Origin: Girardinichthys multiradiatus
Lineage: Eukaryota; Chordata; Actinopteri; Cyprinodontiformes; Goodeidae
Assembly: GCF_021462225.1 (NCBI RefSeq)
Contig: NC_061797.1
Coordinates: 41,124,147 to 41,188,146, forward strand
DNA: 64,000 nucleotides
Direction: 5' to 3'
Part shown: positions 1 through 28,410 of the stretch, one piece after another
How the letters are laid out: every line of letters begins with the position of its first letter
Position numbering within the stretch: position 1 is the first letter of the stretch
The notes under the pieces: generated by a model
What the model saw: the letters and a program-made list of their open reading frames with translations, nothing else
Databases searched by the model: none
What the model was told of the DNA's origin: nothing
Made by a program: the position numbers and the translations under genes

Positions 1-2119
1 CGCACAAAAGATGGGGCTTTCTTTGTGCCAGGAGAGGATCTCCTTTCACAAAAAAAAAGATTGGTTGCTTACAACACCCAAGCTAATGTCTCCCTCATTG
101 CATCTCTGCCTTTGCATGTCTTAGCTGTCATTCACTTGAATCAACACAGAAGAAGCAAGGCCAGCACATACGTTATCAACAACAGACGGAAGGCATGGAG
201 AAAGGAATAGAGAGTGGATAGAGCTTGGACATGTTTTATTTCATTTTTTCTGAAAGTAGCGTCTGTTTATATGGGCTGAAACCAGAGAAACCACACTTGT
301 TTTTTTGCTCCCTACGTGAAAGACTCACAAAGGCGTGTCTTCAAATAAGGCACCCAGTTACTCTAAGGATAGGCTGAGCACAATCCCTCTCACTAACGTG
401 TAGCATACAGTTGAAGTTACACTGATGTGTACTTGGTTGTGGCACTTTTGTCATTGAAAACATGAAGAGGACCAGGGTTAAAATAAAAGTGTGTTTTTAT
501 AAGCTTCTAAATAAATCTGTAGGTTTGTGAATATGTCAGTGGATCGGTTTTGAAGAAGACAATGTTTGATTGATGCTTCAGATGAAATTTGAATCATAAA
601 AATGTAGTATGTCCGGTCTGTTGCTTCAGTTGTTGCCTTGTAAATTCCTGGAATGTAAAAAAGCCTCCAATTGCAGCTAAATCCCCTCTAGTAGTACAGA
701 GAGAGAGAGACAAATGTCTTGTTTTCTGTCAGAACTTTTTAGCACACCTCAAATATTTATGCAAACTTGATGCCATAATACTTTACAACCCAATCAAGGG
801 GAATTTCTTGAACTATTAGAGCCTTAAGGTTCAATCAATCTGAACGATGAAGTACATTCAGTTTGTCACTGATTAAAGCAACCCTGAAATATGAAAAACA
901 ATTGGAATAATTTGCATTTTTAAAGCAGCACGCTTGTCTGTATCCTGAATTTAACATTTTATTAGACTTTCTGTATTTGTATGTTGTATTTGTATGATGA
1001 AACTGGTGTTAGGGACTTGCATATAGAGCAGTTGTAAGCTCATACATAATCACATTACTCCCTTCTTACTTTTTCCAAAAAGTGGGTAAAAAAAACTGGG
1101 TGGGAAAGTGGTCTGGCTGGCTTGACCACGTTAATGCTATGAGTCCTTGTCCAGAGTGTGACGTGTGATGCATGGAGGAAGTGACACAGTGCTAAATCTG
1201 TTCCAGGCTCTGAACTCAGCACTGTGAGCACAGGGCAGTACCAACATTGTGGTTATTGCACTGCTGAACTGTATGCCCAGAAATAGTGTTAAGGGTGGAA
1301 ACTGTTTTTTTTTTTTTTTTCTGGACTTTCCTGCTGCGTTGTCATATGCAGAAAGCAGAGGAGTTACGTTTTAAAACATAGTTTTAGTTTCTTAGTTCTG
1401 CTGGGAGGAAATAGCTCTTTGGACTCAAAAGTTCTTCGTTACACTCCATCATAATTGTTCCCATGAAATTTTGCAGTTTAACATTTAAAAATCTAATCTC
1501 TCAAGAGAATTCTTCACATATATTAATGTAAATGAATAAAGTTTTGGCCAACATGGTTTGGGGGCAAACAACCGTGAAGCCGATTAAGTCATAAAGCTAA
1601 TTCTGGAATTTAAGATCTCCCTTTAATTAAAAAAATAAAACTGCAAAAAAAGAATAGCTTCCTTAACATGGTAGCAATGGTCCTTTAGATCTAATGTTTA
1701 CAGAGGCTGTAAAGATGGTAGATTAAGGATTTTCCAGTAACTAACTTAAAGTAACAGGGTTTTTTGTTTGCAAAATCCTGAAAATAGCATAGAAAAAAAG
1801 ATTATTTGAAAATCGTTCAGTTTTTAAATCTAGCAATCTATGTAGGTGATCTCTTTGTTCAGATAAAATAAATGTAGCTTAATTATACATGAAAAAATAT
1901 AGCCAAAAAGAGATTAAATGTCTCGTCTAGGATGTTTTTTTTTTTTTTTTGATGTTCAATTTAAGTGAATGTTTGCTGTAAGGGAATGTTGAACATCTTG
2001 CCTCTGTTATGTTTGTTTGGAAAACTTCTCTGAAAATTACTCAATGCTGTTTGACACTTCAATAGTTAGTTCAAATCTTTGTTGTTAGAGCCCTACACTT
2101 TTTGTTTTGCTTGTCTGTT
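1..2119. other. Non-coding stretch left of slc12a4, no gene recognised
   Basis: Only short spurious reading frames occur here. The DNA is AT-rich with two T16 tracts (1305-1320 and 1935-1950). It lies upstream of the first visible cotransporter exon, so it is probably intron 1 or 5' flank of that gene. I searched for a sequence encoding the usual KCC N-terminus and did not find it. Confidence 0.6.
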
Positions 2120-2262
2120 TTAAATGAATGTGTTTGTATTTTATTTGATGGACTAACACAAATTAGTGTAAAATTGAGTGGCGGAAATAATTTGTTTCAA
2201 ACCAAAATCTGAACTTTGTGTTATTTTTCAGCCCCCTTTGCTCTGATAACAATTGGCTTTCA
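2120..2262. mobile_element. Tc1-like transposon, terminal remnant
   Basis: The stretch resembles the non-coding left end of a very common fish Tc1-like family: a 'GACTAACACAA' block, then a 'tctgaa...tgtgtt' block, then a 'TTCAGCCCCCTTTGCTCTGA' block. No transposase is left. Related pieces recur near 7.7 kb, 26.2 kb, 41 kb and 55 kb. The assignment rests on remembered family sequence, not on a search. Confidence 0.45.
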
Positions 2263-2270
2263 CAGGCCAC

Positions 2271-2420
2271 ATAATCAGGCAAGGCAAGGCAAGTTTATTC
2301 ATATAACACATTTCAGCAACAAGACAATTCAAGTGCATTACAACTTTGCAGTGACAAACAAAAGAACATAAAAAATACATTGCAGTGGCATTATAAAGAA
2401 AAGTAAATAAAAGTTAAAAA
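2271..2420. mobile_element. Retroposon 3'-tail repeat
   Basis: The block starts with tandem AGGCA units (AGGCAAGGCAAGGCAAG) and continues as 'TTTATTCATATAACACATTT', followed by a 'caattcaagtgcattaca' motif. This is the reverse complement of the widespread fish retroposon tail in which an AAGTGCTTTATA-like motif precedes short tandem units. Similar tails occur near 18.85 kb, 54.3 kb and 56.2 kb. Confidence 0.45.
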
Positions 2421-3318
2421 AAAGTTGTACTACAGACTGAAATTAATGAATTTCATATTTAAGGGCTGAATTAATAAACAACTGAGGGGTAACATTACAA
2501 GGTACATACCAAAAAATACCCAGCACAGGCCTGTTGGTTTGTTATGCATGTGCACTGAATGAATACAGCTTGTTTTATACCTAAACCCAAGCAGAATGTT
2601 TATGTGCAGAATGAAGTGCACAATGCAATGTTCTGTATCACAACTTTAAAAGTGACACCAAAACAAAACAAAGAGGACTCCATGCTATCATTAAACTTAC
2701 TGTAATTAGAAAACATTAAGGTTTCTTGTGCATCTACAGTGCATAAAGAAAGGTGGACTGAAACAAAACTCTATGTCATCATAGGCGTCTTTCAACAACT
2801 TAAACTTTCTTTTTTTTTTTGTTTCAACTTTTATTCCTTCGGTTTCAACTTTTTTTCAGATTCAATGTTTTTTTTTCAGTTCCATTTTTTTTTTACAAAC
2901 TTTATTGCCCCAGTTTAGTTCCTGACAAGGTCAAGCACAACAACCTCAAGTGCAATGTAAACATCAGTGGCACTGGAGAAAAATCAGCTGACATCCAAAT
3001 GGTACCATCCAATCAGCCCAAACTCCCTACAGGGATTTCCCAACAGCTGTTGATGATGCATTCAGGCACAGCTGAAAAACTAGGTTGTCTATATATCCAA
3101 ACAACTCCAAAGTGATTTAAACATGCTTTGTCTCAAATATGACCACAGTCTTGTTTAAAGATTTCTGTACATTACCAGTGAGTGTTTTCAAGTGGTTGTA
3201 TTGTTGTATAATCTATTTATCCAGGCATTGTCAATGCCTACCTATACAATTTTTTTCAGGGAAAAAAATTCAACTAAATCTCTAACGTAAAAATAAAAAA
3301 AATTATTTTTATGTATTT
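2421..3318. other. Non-coding stretch, no gene recognised
   Basis: A T-rich pyrimidine block at 2809-2893 contains a crude tandem of 'gtttcaactttt'-like units. A 98-codon open frame starts within it, has no recognisable domain and is probably fortuitous. Nothing else is supportable. Confidence 0.5.
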
Positions 3319-3404
3319 CTTTTGATTGAAGCGACGTACCAAACCATGAAGTTAAAATCCAAATATGCACTGAACCATCATTTTTGTGTATCGTTACACC
3401 CCTA
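3319..3404 (-). mobile_element. hAT-like DNA transposon terminus
   Basis: Read on the - strand from 3404, the sequence begins CTAGGGGTGTAACGATACAC and goes on to a 'ggttcagtgcat...ggtttggtacgt' region. That order is typical of the ends of a common fish non-autonomous hAT-type element whose terminus reads (C)AGGGGTGTAACGGTAC. The opposite end was not located, so this is a fragment. Confidence 0.4.
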
Positions 3405-6400
3405 GTAAATAAAGTCAACTTGTGTGCAATTTGATTTCAGTATATATACAGCTGTTCTACCATGACCTCAGAGGTTTCTTAGACAGAGCAGCTGTCCAGA
3501 GTGTAGGGGAAGATTATTGGAGGTAGACAGGGAAATCATAGAAAAAAAATGTAAGAGGATCCAAACGTCTTGAGAATGGGTGTTGCCATTTATCTTCTAA
3601 GTTTTGCTTAGAAGGGCTAAATATAAATCCACATTAAACATTTCTGATTTTTTCTATTTATTTATAGAAAATAAGAAAATATATGTGTGCATCATTTCTT
3701 GTAAGTCCCTGTGATAGAGAAGTGAGATATTGTGATCTGAACTATAGCCACATACTTTAAGTGAGAAAAACTGGTATAATGTGGGAACAAAGTAGGAAAT
3801 AAAGAAAATCCAGGAAAAGCAGGAATGTGTCAAGCATTTTCTCCATCATGGGAGAAAAAGATGTTTTGAAAGCATATAAATACTCATTTTGGACTTGACT
3901 TTGCCTTTCTGTGACTTCAGTTGTTGGTTTGGTTTTCATATCTCTTTTGTGCCTCAAGTTGTAATTGATGATATCCTTAAAAATGTGAATACATGAGCCG
4001 TGTTCAGATGTGTATTTTATTTTGCTGATTATTCTACAACAACATTTAATCTCTTTTTCTGTCACATCCAGTTAAGCTTTCCTGTTCATTTCTATTCAAC
4101 TCAACTTGGCTTTTGACTGCTGATAGTTGCATATTCCCCAAGTTTTGGATAGGACTTTTGAACCTTCATTTTTGAACTTTCTTGACATTGTTTTCTAATA
4201 TCTAATGTCTGCCTCCACATCTTATCAGATCATCCGATTCATTCTGTGTAGGTAGCTAACCCTAAAATTAAAATTGGTTTTGCAAGTCAAAATAAATTTA
4301 ATGTAAACAAATTAAATGTAAACAACTTTCAATAGCAAGGATTGTATTTAAAGAAGATATGGACTGATTGTTTCAGTACTTAACCGGCTCTTGGTTTTGG
4401 TATGTGTTTTTTAAACAAATAGGTATTTTTCCTACATGATTAGATCTGAATACAAACTGACTGTTCATATTTGTATTATTAATACAATTTTGTTAATATA
4501 TCATGAGAATATAGCAAAGGCACATCATTGTCCCAATGTATTTCTCCAGTAGAACATATTATTTTTGACAGTGGCACTAACAAATAGAACTCAAGTCAAG
4601 CAAAACATTTTAAAACCCTGAAAAATTTCCAAAGGTATTACATTTTATGAACAGTGTACTGACATCCTCATTTAGTTCATATCTGTCTTTTTAGAAGTTT
4701 GTGCTTGAGTACCATGCTCCCCTTCCTGCCCACCTTCACCCCCTGAGGTGATCAGATGGAGCTGCCATTCCTTTTTCATCATTAGAGCACATCAAAGCTG
4801 ATATGATTTGCTTCATGACACAGCAGGTTAGTGTTTCTCTGTTCAGCTTAGGATTTACTCTGCATGAAATAGTAAGTACAGCTAATACCGTATTGTTCAG
4901 AGTTATTTTGTTTCTTTCCACAGGCTAAGGTGGGAAGAAAGCTAATTTGCTCCATTTAAGAGCAAATTCAAATTTCATTAATGTACTTAAAAAAACAGCT
5001 TATACCTTTGCAGCATCTGTTTGGTAGTCTTACAATGTGTATTGTTTTATTCATGATCATTATAATAGGATTTGCTGAAATATGTTGAACAGGTCTTTGA
5101 AGTATGATTTAATCTTTAGAATAATTTTCTTTTTCATTGTAAACACATTGTCCACAGCATTTATTTTTATTTGAGGACTGTAAGTTTGTGTTTTTTTTTT
5201 AATTTGGTGTATTGGAATGTATTCAGAATTTGTGCAATTTTAACCATTTCTATTTTGTCACCAGAGGAAACCAAGACATGCTGGTTTAAATCTGACAAAT
5301 CGCCAGCTTTAAATAGTTGTATCCTGCTTTCACTTTGATTCATTTTACTCTAACATAACTGTACCCTTGTTAATTTGTTTAATTGCAAACACAGTAGCAG
5401 AACTATGTGTTTTTGACTCACTTTCTCTATCATAACTCAAAAGAAAGAAATCAGAGAAGATGGTTGAAAATTGTTACAATATCTGGACTATTTCCCCCAA
5501 TGCAGTTTCAAAATAATAATAATAAGTGTTCCAGCTTTGGGACTGATTTCAACATGGACCAGGCTTTAAAATACCTTGAAATCTGTACACAAACAACCTA
5601 CTCTATAACTTCATGAGTAGAAACCATGCAGCTTTTGGTTATGGTTGCTTAATCCAGTGTCACTGTCACATATATCTTACAGGTCTTTCAGTGTATTAAA
5701 ATAGCACCGCAAATAAAGTAAATTTGAAGCAATGTGGAAGTACACATCTTTCTATCAGTCAGGCCATTCTGCACACATTTAGTATCTGCCACATTTATTG
5801 GCACCATTAGCATTTATTTATTTAGTTAGTTATTTACTAATTTCTTTATTTATTTGTCTAAGAAACCTTTCTAACACCAAAAATCCCATTGTGAATTTAG
5901 CTACATTTATTGGTTAGGAAATAATTGCTTTTAACAAAATCACTTGTTGCACAGTTGTTGATACCATGAAAAATCCCTCTAAAATAGATCTAACTGAACA
6001 ATTTATAGATTTTGTTTTGTCCTATGTGACCTTCTAGGAACTTCCATGACTGAATGTGGGGTAAAAATATGATATGACACAGATACCTATTTTGTTCAAC
6101 CACTGATTACGAGCCTGAACGAGGCCCAATATATGTTCACATTGCATACAGTGAGCAGGATAGTGAGGGAGACAGAAAAAAAAAACTCCCTACCTCATTG
6201 TTAGTGAGCTACTGCAAAAAGTGGCATCTTTCACCCTAAGAATAACATTTATATATTTTTTTTCCTTACCAAATAATTTTTCCCAACAGAATAAATGTGC
6301 TCAAATTAATAGTTGTTTTTTTTGTTTTAAGTTTGATAAAAGCTGTAATTTATTTTCGGGCCTTTTTCACATCTCAACCAGTAATTCAAATAAATTAGGC

Positions 6401-7705
6401 TGACATTATATTTCTTTGTTACTTGTAATTGACATAATTTTGAATGTGTCTTGTCATTTACCCTTACTCATAGCAACCGAAAGTTACATAAGTCTGAATT
6501 AAAGCTTATTAAATACACATGGCTTCAGCAACTCTTCAGGTGGAGTTAAACCATGCTCACACATGCATATGTGCACACGTAAATGTACCACCCGCAAGGG
6601 TGTGTAAGCATTGCCATTACAGTGTTTTGAGCTTTAACATTTTGGTCTCCTAGGGTAAAGTCTTAAATTATGCATAAAGAGAAGGTTTAGCAAAGAGGAC
6701 TTTTTTTCCTAACTTAAAGCTGATGAAAGCGATGTTTTCCAGTCCACTTTAAGCAGTGCCAACAGATTACTGTAAGATAAAGTTGGATTTATGTTTGAAA
6801 GTTGTTTAATTTAACCTTTGTAAATCACCTAATAGTTTTAACGTGTTGCCAGACCTTAATATCTGCCCCGGCCATTGATCTGTTTTTATGTACAATAGAA
6901 TGGATTATGTTCAGCATAATCAATAAACAACCTAAATTATTATTATTATATTATTTTAAAAGTATATATGCGTTGTCAGTGTCCTACAGGAATTTCCAAT
7001 GTTTTAATCGCTTATATTGTTTTTAATCATCCTTAAAGCATTAATAGTGAACATAGCTTGGGTGCCATTAATGAGTATGACATATTTTCCCTAAAAATCT
7101 TAAAATCCTTCTCTCAGATGCTATCTTACAAGCACACTTTAAAGGAAGCTGTGATTAAGTTCTCTCTCCAGAGAAACCCATCTGCAAATGCACAACTCTT
7201 TGATCTCCTTGTTGGGGCTTTTACATATTTTGGGAACATGGTGTATGACATGTAGGCACAGGTTGAGTAGAGACTGCTGTTCTGAGCACAGAGCATAACT
7301 CACTTGTGCTCATAACAGGCTACTTAATCTTTCAAATTAGACCTTCAATGTTTGCTTATTAGCTAGAGAACCTGGCTGTCTCCTTAGCCCATAAAAAATA
7401 AGGCTAGTCACATATTGGACAATATTATGTTTAGGGAAGCACTGATTGGACTGAACGCGGCGCTAGAAAGGTTGTGGAGACATTATACTTTTTGGTCCTG
7501 TTTTATCTTTTCTTTTGTATCAAATTCCAAATTTTCCTAAACAAAAGAAGAAGATCATGCCCCATCCCTCTTTTTTCTGCAATGCAATACATTCAAGCCA
7601 CACTAGAGGGCACTACGTGTCTGTGTTTGCAAACAGTCTGCAAACACAGACAGTCCCAGTTGCCCTTCCATATTTATATGTTTATACACAAAATCTTTTT
7701 CCATA
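3405..7705. other. Long non-coding stretch, presumed intron or 5' flank of slc12a4
   Basis: No coding exon is recognisable on either strand. Features are low-complexity ATTT-rich DNA at 5805-5860 and a weak Tc1-like remnant around 5790-5985, with 'ATTTATTGGCACCATTAG' and a 'ttaacaaaatca' block resembling another fish Tc1 family terminus. The rest is unremarkable AT-rich sequence. Confidence 0.5.
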
Positions 7706-8445
7706 TCATCACGTTAAAACCATAAAATTCAATGTACTTTGCAAAGGTTTTAATGCAGATTACTGGGTAACTATGAAGTGGAAACATTTATTTAATTTTT
7801 TTTTTTTTTACAAATTAAAGGTCTGAAAAATATGGTGTGTGTACGTATTCTGTTCCATTTGATAGCCATTAATTTAAAATGAAATGTAATCTATTGCTGT
7901 CTGAAGTTACTAGATTAGGAAATTTAATTATTTTGTATATGTAATTAGAAATTAATAAAAGGTTTTGTTTTGTGAAGGTCTCAGAGGTTTAATGAGGAAA
8001 ACATTAGGGAGCACACAGTGTCAAAAAGACCAAAGACAGCAGAAAGTTCAGAGATAAAGTTATAGAAAAGATAAACTCAGAATTTAAAAATGATATCCCA
8101 GCCTTTGGATATTACAGTGAGCACTGTTTAATCTATTATCTGAAAATGGAAGGGTTTTGTCAAAAAGGCGAACATACCAGGACATAGTTGTTGACCTTAA
8201 CAGACAAACAGGGCAAGGAGAGCACAAATCAGAGAAGCAGCCCAGAGGCCTCTGGTAACTCTGGAGGAGCTGTAGGGATCCACTCAGCTAGGAGAGTATG
8301 TTGACTGGACACTTTTTTAAAACACAATTCTCACTTTATGTGGTATAAAACTAAGATCCTGAACACATAATCCACACTGTGAAACACAGGGATGGCAGCA
8401 TCATGCTGTGAGGGGGTCTATTCTTCAACATGGACAGGGAAGGGA

Positions 8446-8898
<453 letters not shown>

Positions 8899-9010
8899 CC
8901 ACTTCTTCATGCAGGGTCAGGAGTGCTGGCTCTTATCTCCAGTGGTCATTAGGCAAGAAGGAGGGCACACTCTTAGCAGGTTGCAAGTCCATTATGCCTA
9001 CAGACTGGAT
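8899..9010. repeat. Dispersed fish repeat unit adjoining the (CATC)n array
   Basis: The block with 'GGTCAGGAGTGCTGGCTCTT', 'atctccagtggtcattaggc' and 'aggagggcacac...caggttgcaagtcc' matches a short dispersed unit common in fish genomes, which normally lies next to (CATC)n/(GATG)n. This suggests the microsatellite arrived as the tail of an inserted retroposon. The class is not certain. Confidence 0.45.
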
Positions 9011-9190
9011 GCAACTCGATTTTTATTTGTAAAAAATACATAAATAAATAAAACTTACCAATTATGAACTACTTTCTATTTGTGCTGGGCCTGTCTTATA
9101 AAACTTCAATAAATTACATTGAAGTTTAAAGTTGTAATTTAAGGAAAGATTAAAAAAAAGGACAAAAAAGGACTACGAGCACTTTTGCAA

Positions 9191-10495
9191 AGTGATGTAT
9201 GTTTTAATGGCAAATCCAAACTCATGATGATGGTGATGAATATCCTTTAGGGAGCTAACTTGAAACCCAAGCACATACTATACAACATATTCCTCAGTTT
9301 TGTTATCTGCTATTGTTTGCATGTATGTGTAAGAATGTAGTCTGCATTTTATTAATGTGTTGTCAGGATACAAGTCTGAAAGTAGGAGATAAATGTTTCT
9401 GTTTTATGCAAACAAAAAGTAAGTTACCTTCTTGTAAGTCTGCGATCCTTTGTCATTAAACAACTGCTTGAAGTTTTTGGTTTATCTCCCCAAAACAAAC
9501 TGTAAGCTGCGTCTCAGTTGTGTGATGAACAAATTCATGATACACAACTATGTATGTGTGTCTGTACCTGCACATAAAAGTGAATTACAACAAATCCCCC
9601 CCCCCTGCAGTCTGTACACCATGTGTTAGATCAGGTCCCAGAATGAGTTTTCACTATGGGTGACTGGGTGTCCTGGATAGAGAGTGTCAATTCCCCAATC
9701 TGGAGCACAGGGTACGCTCCTGCACACTGCACACAGCACATAACTATGCTTCCTCAAAGCATTTTCGGCAGCAGTGAGACACACAGCACAGGTGAGTGAG
9801 GACCTGCCTTGAAGGTCACGCAGCAAAGTTGAGAATACTTTTCCATTTCATGCCCCCTCGGTAAATAGGCCAGCTTTTAGTTGCAGGATTAATTTAGGCT
9901 TCAAGAAGCTGCCTGTTGAAGTTTACATGCTCTAATAACTCAAGGTTAGCTAATTTCTTGGTAATGACGTGCATGCATGTCTGCGAGTGTGAGGGTGTGC
10001 GGTTAAAGTTTACTGTAATGCTTTGTGTGCAATAATTGCCACAGCAGTGTTGCTTATCTCTGTTTGATTTTTTTTCCCTTCAGTAGCAAACATAAATGAA
10101 TGTGAAATCTAATTAGTTGCCTGTTTATCACCTGGACTTTGCTTGTCAGCGTGTAATGCTATTATTGGTCTTCTTTTCCCATTTTGCTGTGTGAAATGTG
10201 TTTCTGCTTCATGGACATTGTTAAGATCTTTCAATTAAAATTAACAGTGACAGTTAAAAGCTTCAAAAGAAGACTATAAAAAAATAAATTGTTTTCCATT
10301 TTTAATTACTAACCAAGCAAACTTGCTTCTGATTTTTCAGGTTTTTTACCTTTTGGATTTTATCTCAGTTCTACCATTGTTTTCTAAATCTTTCAACAAT
10401 GACATTTTAATATATGCAAATTCACCTTCCTGTAGTGTTAGCTTTCTGTTACTATTCATGGTGTTCAAGTTAGACCCCAGTCCTAAAATCAACAA
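9191..10495. other. Non-coding stretch, no gene recognised
   Basis: A C-rich run (9597-9606) and a 66-codon - strand frame (9626-9826) with many cysteines but no known domain are the only landmarks. Probably intron 1 or 5' flank of slc12a4. Confidence 0.5.
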
Positions 10496-10499
10496 AACA

Positions 10500-11065
10500 A
10501 TTACTCAAAATACATGTTATTGTGTTTTATCCAATATTTACCTGGCTTACTTGGAATATATTGGTGGAAGGGGCATTTTCCACGAAAAAGGGACAAAACC
10601 TTCATCAGCTGTCACATCTGGCTCTGGGTTGAACATGACTGGAAGAAGTTTCAACCATCTCTCCCAAACATCCCAAATGGAAGCAAGCTTGTCAGATTTC
10701 ATTCGAGTGTCTCTTTTGTTAAATCTGAGGGTGCTTAAAAGCTTTGAAGTGACATTGGTGCTCTATAAATATTTCTGCCACACAATGCAGCCCAGAGGCC
10801 TTCAATGGCCTCATTGCTGGGTCTGTAAACTTCAGCAAGAAGAAGAACACCAATGTAGGAATCCATGTATTCCTCATCAAAATCGATGCATTTGTCGCCA
10901 TGGACTTTTTGTCCTTCCAGGTTTGTCATTGCGATTATAACCTTTTTCAGTGTCAATGGCTTGAACAAATCAAAAAAATTCTTGATGTCGCTTATTCTTG
11001 TCACAGCAAATCTTGTGAGCCCGGGGTCATTTACAGCTGCTGCCCTAATGTTTATGTCTCAGTTT
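10500..11065 (-). pseudogene. piggyBac-type transposase remnant
   Basis: Translated on the - strand from about 11,060 downwards, the DNA gives an ordered series of piggyBac transposase DDE-domain blocks. They are a 'TRISDIKNFFDLF' region, 'EYMDSYIGVLLLAEVYRPSN', 'EAIEGLWAALCGRNIYRAPM', a 'RDTRMKSDKLASIWDVWERW' region, then 'LLPVMFNPEPDVTADEGFV' with the first catalytic aspartate position (normally TVDE). About 30 bases later the frame shifts and the conserved FRGKCPFHQYIPSKPGKYW continues in another frame. Only the N-terminal part of the catalytic domain remains and no TTAA-flanked ends were found, so it is a dead fragment. It sits about 800 bp upstream of the first visible slc12a4 exon. Confidence 0.75.
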
Positions 11066-11854
11066 TCATTGTTGCACGGAGATGTTCTTCAGTTTACAAG
11101 TAGAAAAAGAAGCCCTAATGTAGGACTCAGGTTTGGGAGAGCATCTGGCTGTCAGTGGGCTGACTGATAGTGTTAGTGTGGTAAAATTGTTTCAGTTTGG
11201 GCAAAAATTCTTTTTTTCAAATCATTTATAATAACAGGGTGACCTCAACACAACAAAGTTCATAATTTTTACCAGAGTATTTTAAAACCTCGATGTCATA
11301 AACAAAATGTATGTGGTACTTTTATGTATTTAAAAACTGAAACGGGTCAGTGGTGACCCCAACACCAAAGGAAGGTTAAATGTTTTTTTTCCAATTGTTT
11401 CAGATTTGGAATCAAAGTCGTGAACTATCTTCTTTTTTTTGAGCTCATATTTTCAAAGCAAATTTGATGTATTTTCTTCTTTTATTGTATGTCTGCCGTT
11501 AGGCTAAAACAAACAAAATAGGTCAGTGGCATCTTTCTTCTAGCATGCCACGCAAAGGCGCACAATACAGCTGTAGTAAAAAAAAGACTTTTGGCTACAT
11601 GGAGATATGGAGTTTAAAAAACGTAAAAGTAGTAAATTGATGCAATTTGACTGGATTTTTAAAGGCCCACCAAAATGTACGATTTATACATTTCTCTTGA
11701 AATATGAATGAAGATTTCCTTCTGGCATCACTTTTCATGCAGCTTTTTTAACAGTTGCAGCTTTTACATCAATAACTGTTGTCATATTGCTTTTTTTTTA
11801 AAATAAAATTTATTTCAAGCCTAAAAATGATGCTTTTATCGTTTGCTCTGACAG
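11066..11854. other. Non-coding DNA before slc12a4 exon 2
   Basis: No coding signal. Short 'gggtgacc' and 'gggtcagtggtgacccc' patches near 11,236 and 11,344 may be leftovers of the piggyBac element flank. The segment ends with the exon 2 splice acceptor (acag at 11,851-11,854). Confidence 0.45.
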
Positions 11855-27140
<15,286 letters not shown>

Positions 27141-27217
27141 CCAGTTAGAAGTCGTTAGAGGCAGTGACCCCATAAAAATACATTTCACCATGGGACAGGA
27201 GGCATCACATGCTTTGC

Positions 27218-27222
27218 TTTTT

Positions 27223-27253
<31 letters not shown>

Positions 27254-27258
27254 GGGGG
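27218..27258 (+). repeat. T15-G26 homopolymer junction in slc12a4 3' UTR
   Basis: Fifteen T (27218-27232) are followed directly by twenty-six G (27233-27258), starting 78 nt after the slc12a4 stop. It lies on the transcribed sense strand, so the mRNA would carry a long G run able to form a G-quadruplex. Homopolymers this long are also common assembly or sequencing error sites. Confidence 0.9.
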
Positions 27259-27354
27259 CAGAGGGGTTAAACTTTTGGATGCAAAAGAGGTTGATTCTAT
27301 TCTTGTAGAATATTGATAATTGTGGATAACTGCCATTTTGTTCTTGCACGACAA

Positions 27355-27420
27355 ATTAAAGTAGTCACTATTTTACTTAGAATTCACTACCAGTTTACAC
27401 ACTTTTGTTGTTTGTTATGT
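27355..27420 (+). promoter_or_regulatory. Candidate slc12a4 polyadenylation signal
   Basis: The variant hexamer ATTAAA (27355-27360) lies 215 nt after the stop, and a GT-rich stretch (ttttgttgtttgttatgtgg, about 27,402-27,421) follows at a plausible distance. The only canonical AATAAA nearby (28,059) is inside the hAT insertion. This is inference from motifs alone. Confidence 0.35.
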
Positions 27421-27430
27421 GGGTTATATA

Positions 27431-28377
27431 CAGGGGTGAAAGTGACCCGGTACGTCCGGTACTGCGTACCACTAAAAGATCCTGTGCCGGTACTCAGTAC
27501 CGGGAAGAGAGAAGAATGGCTGTCTGTTATGAAACCGTCATCCAGAACCAGTTACGGCTGCAAAAATTCACGAGCACACAAAGAAGATCAGATCCGCTAC
27601 CAATAGGCAGTCTAAAACACGATTTAATCTGTTTATAAATATAGTTATTTTCCCCTCATTCCAAATAGTTTCTGAACTGTTCTGCTATGCTGGATCCTCA
27701 ATGCTCTTGCTTTGCTTCTCTCCCCCGGAGCTCGAGGCTTTTGTGAACGGCCAGCGTTTAAAACGAGCAACGCTACATTTAATGTCTGTCTGCTCGCTGC
27801 TAAATACCCCAGTTAAAAGCAAAGGGAGAGAAACTAGTTGTGTTTCATGTTATTTTGCTGAATTACAACACAGTACAACTCGAAAACACCGCTTATGACC
27901 AGAGATTTCACATACACTACACGAGAGCGCATGCGCGTTACCTCCAAAACGGAGCGGTTGCCAAGGAGATCGTTGCGTTAGATTTAATGGACTGGGAGAT
28001 TTTACACAGGTGGTGCACAGATATAAAAAAACGCCCCTTGCATTAGGACAGGATGAACAATAAATCACTTAGCATCTACAGAAAACAACCGAACTGTCAA
28101 TTTTTTTATTTAAAAGAAAAAACGGAAACTAAAGATGAAAAGTTATGAATTAGAAAATGGTTTATCATTGTTTCATACATGGCAGTTCTTTAACAATTGA
28201 AATATATATATATATATATATATATATTCTAAATTTCTACGTCAAGTAATTCTAATTTCTGCATATACAAACAGCCTACAGTAAAGTAAAATATAGATAC
28301 ATTTTAATTAGTTTGAGTTTCGACTTTGCTGAGAGAGAGAGAGATCTCGAGGGGGCCACACATGAGAGTAACAATTA

Positions 28378-28410
<33 letters not shown>

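Noticed and set aside
10323..10940. 205-codon + strand ORF
   Set aside because: Overlaps the piggyBac transposase remnant on the opposite strand, which explains the open frame.
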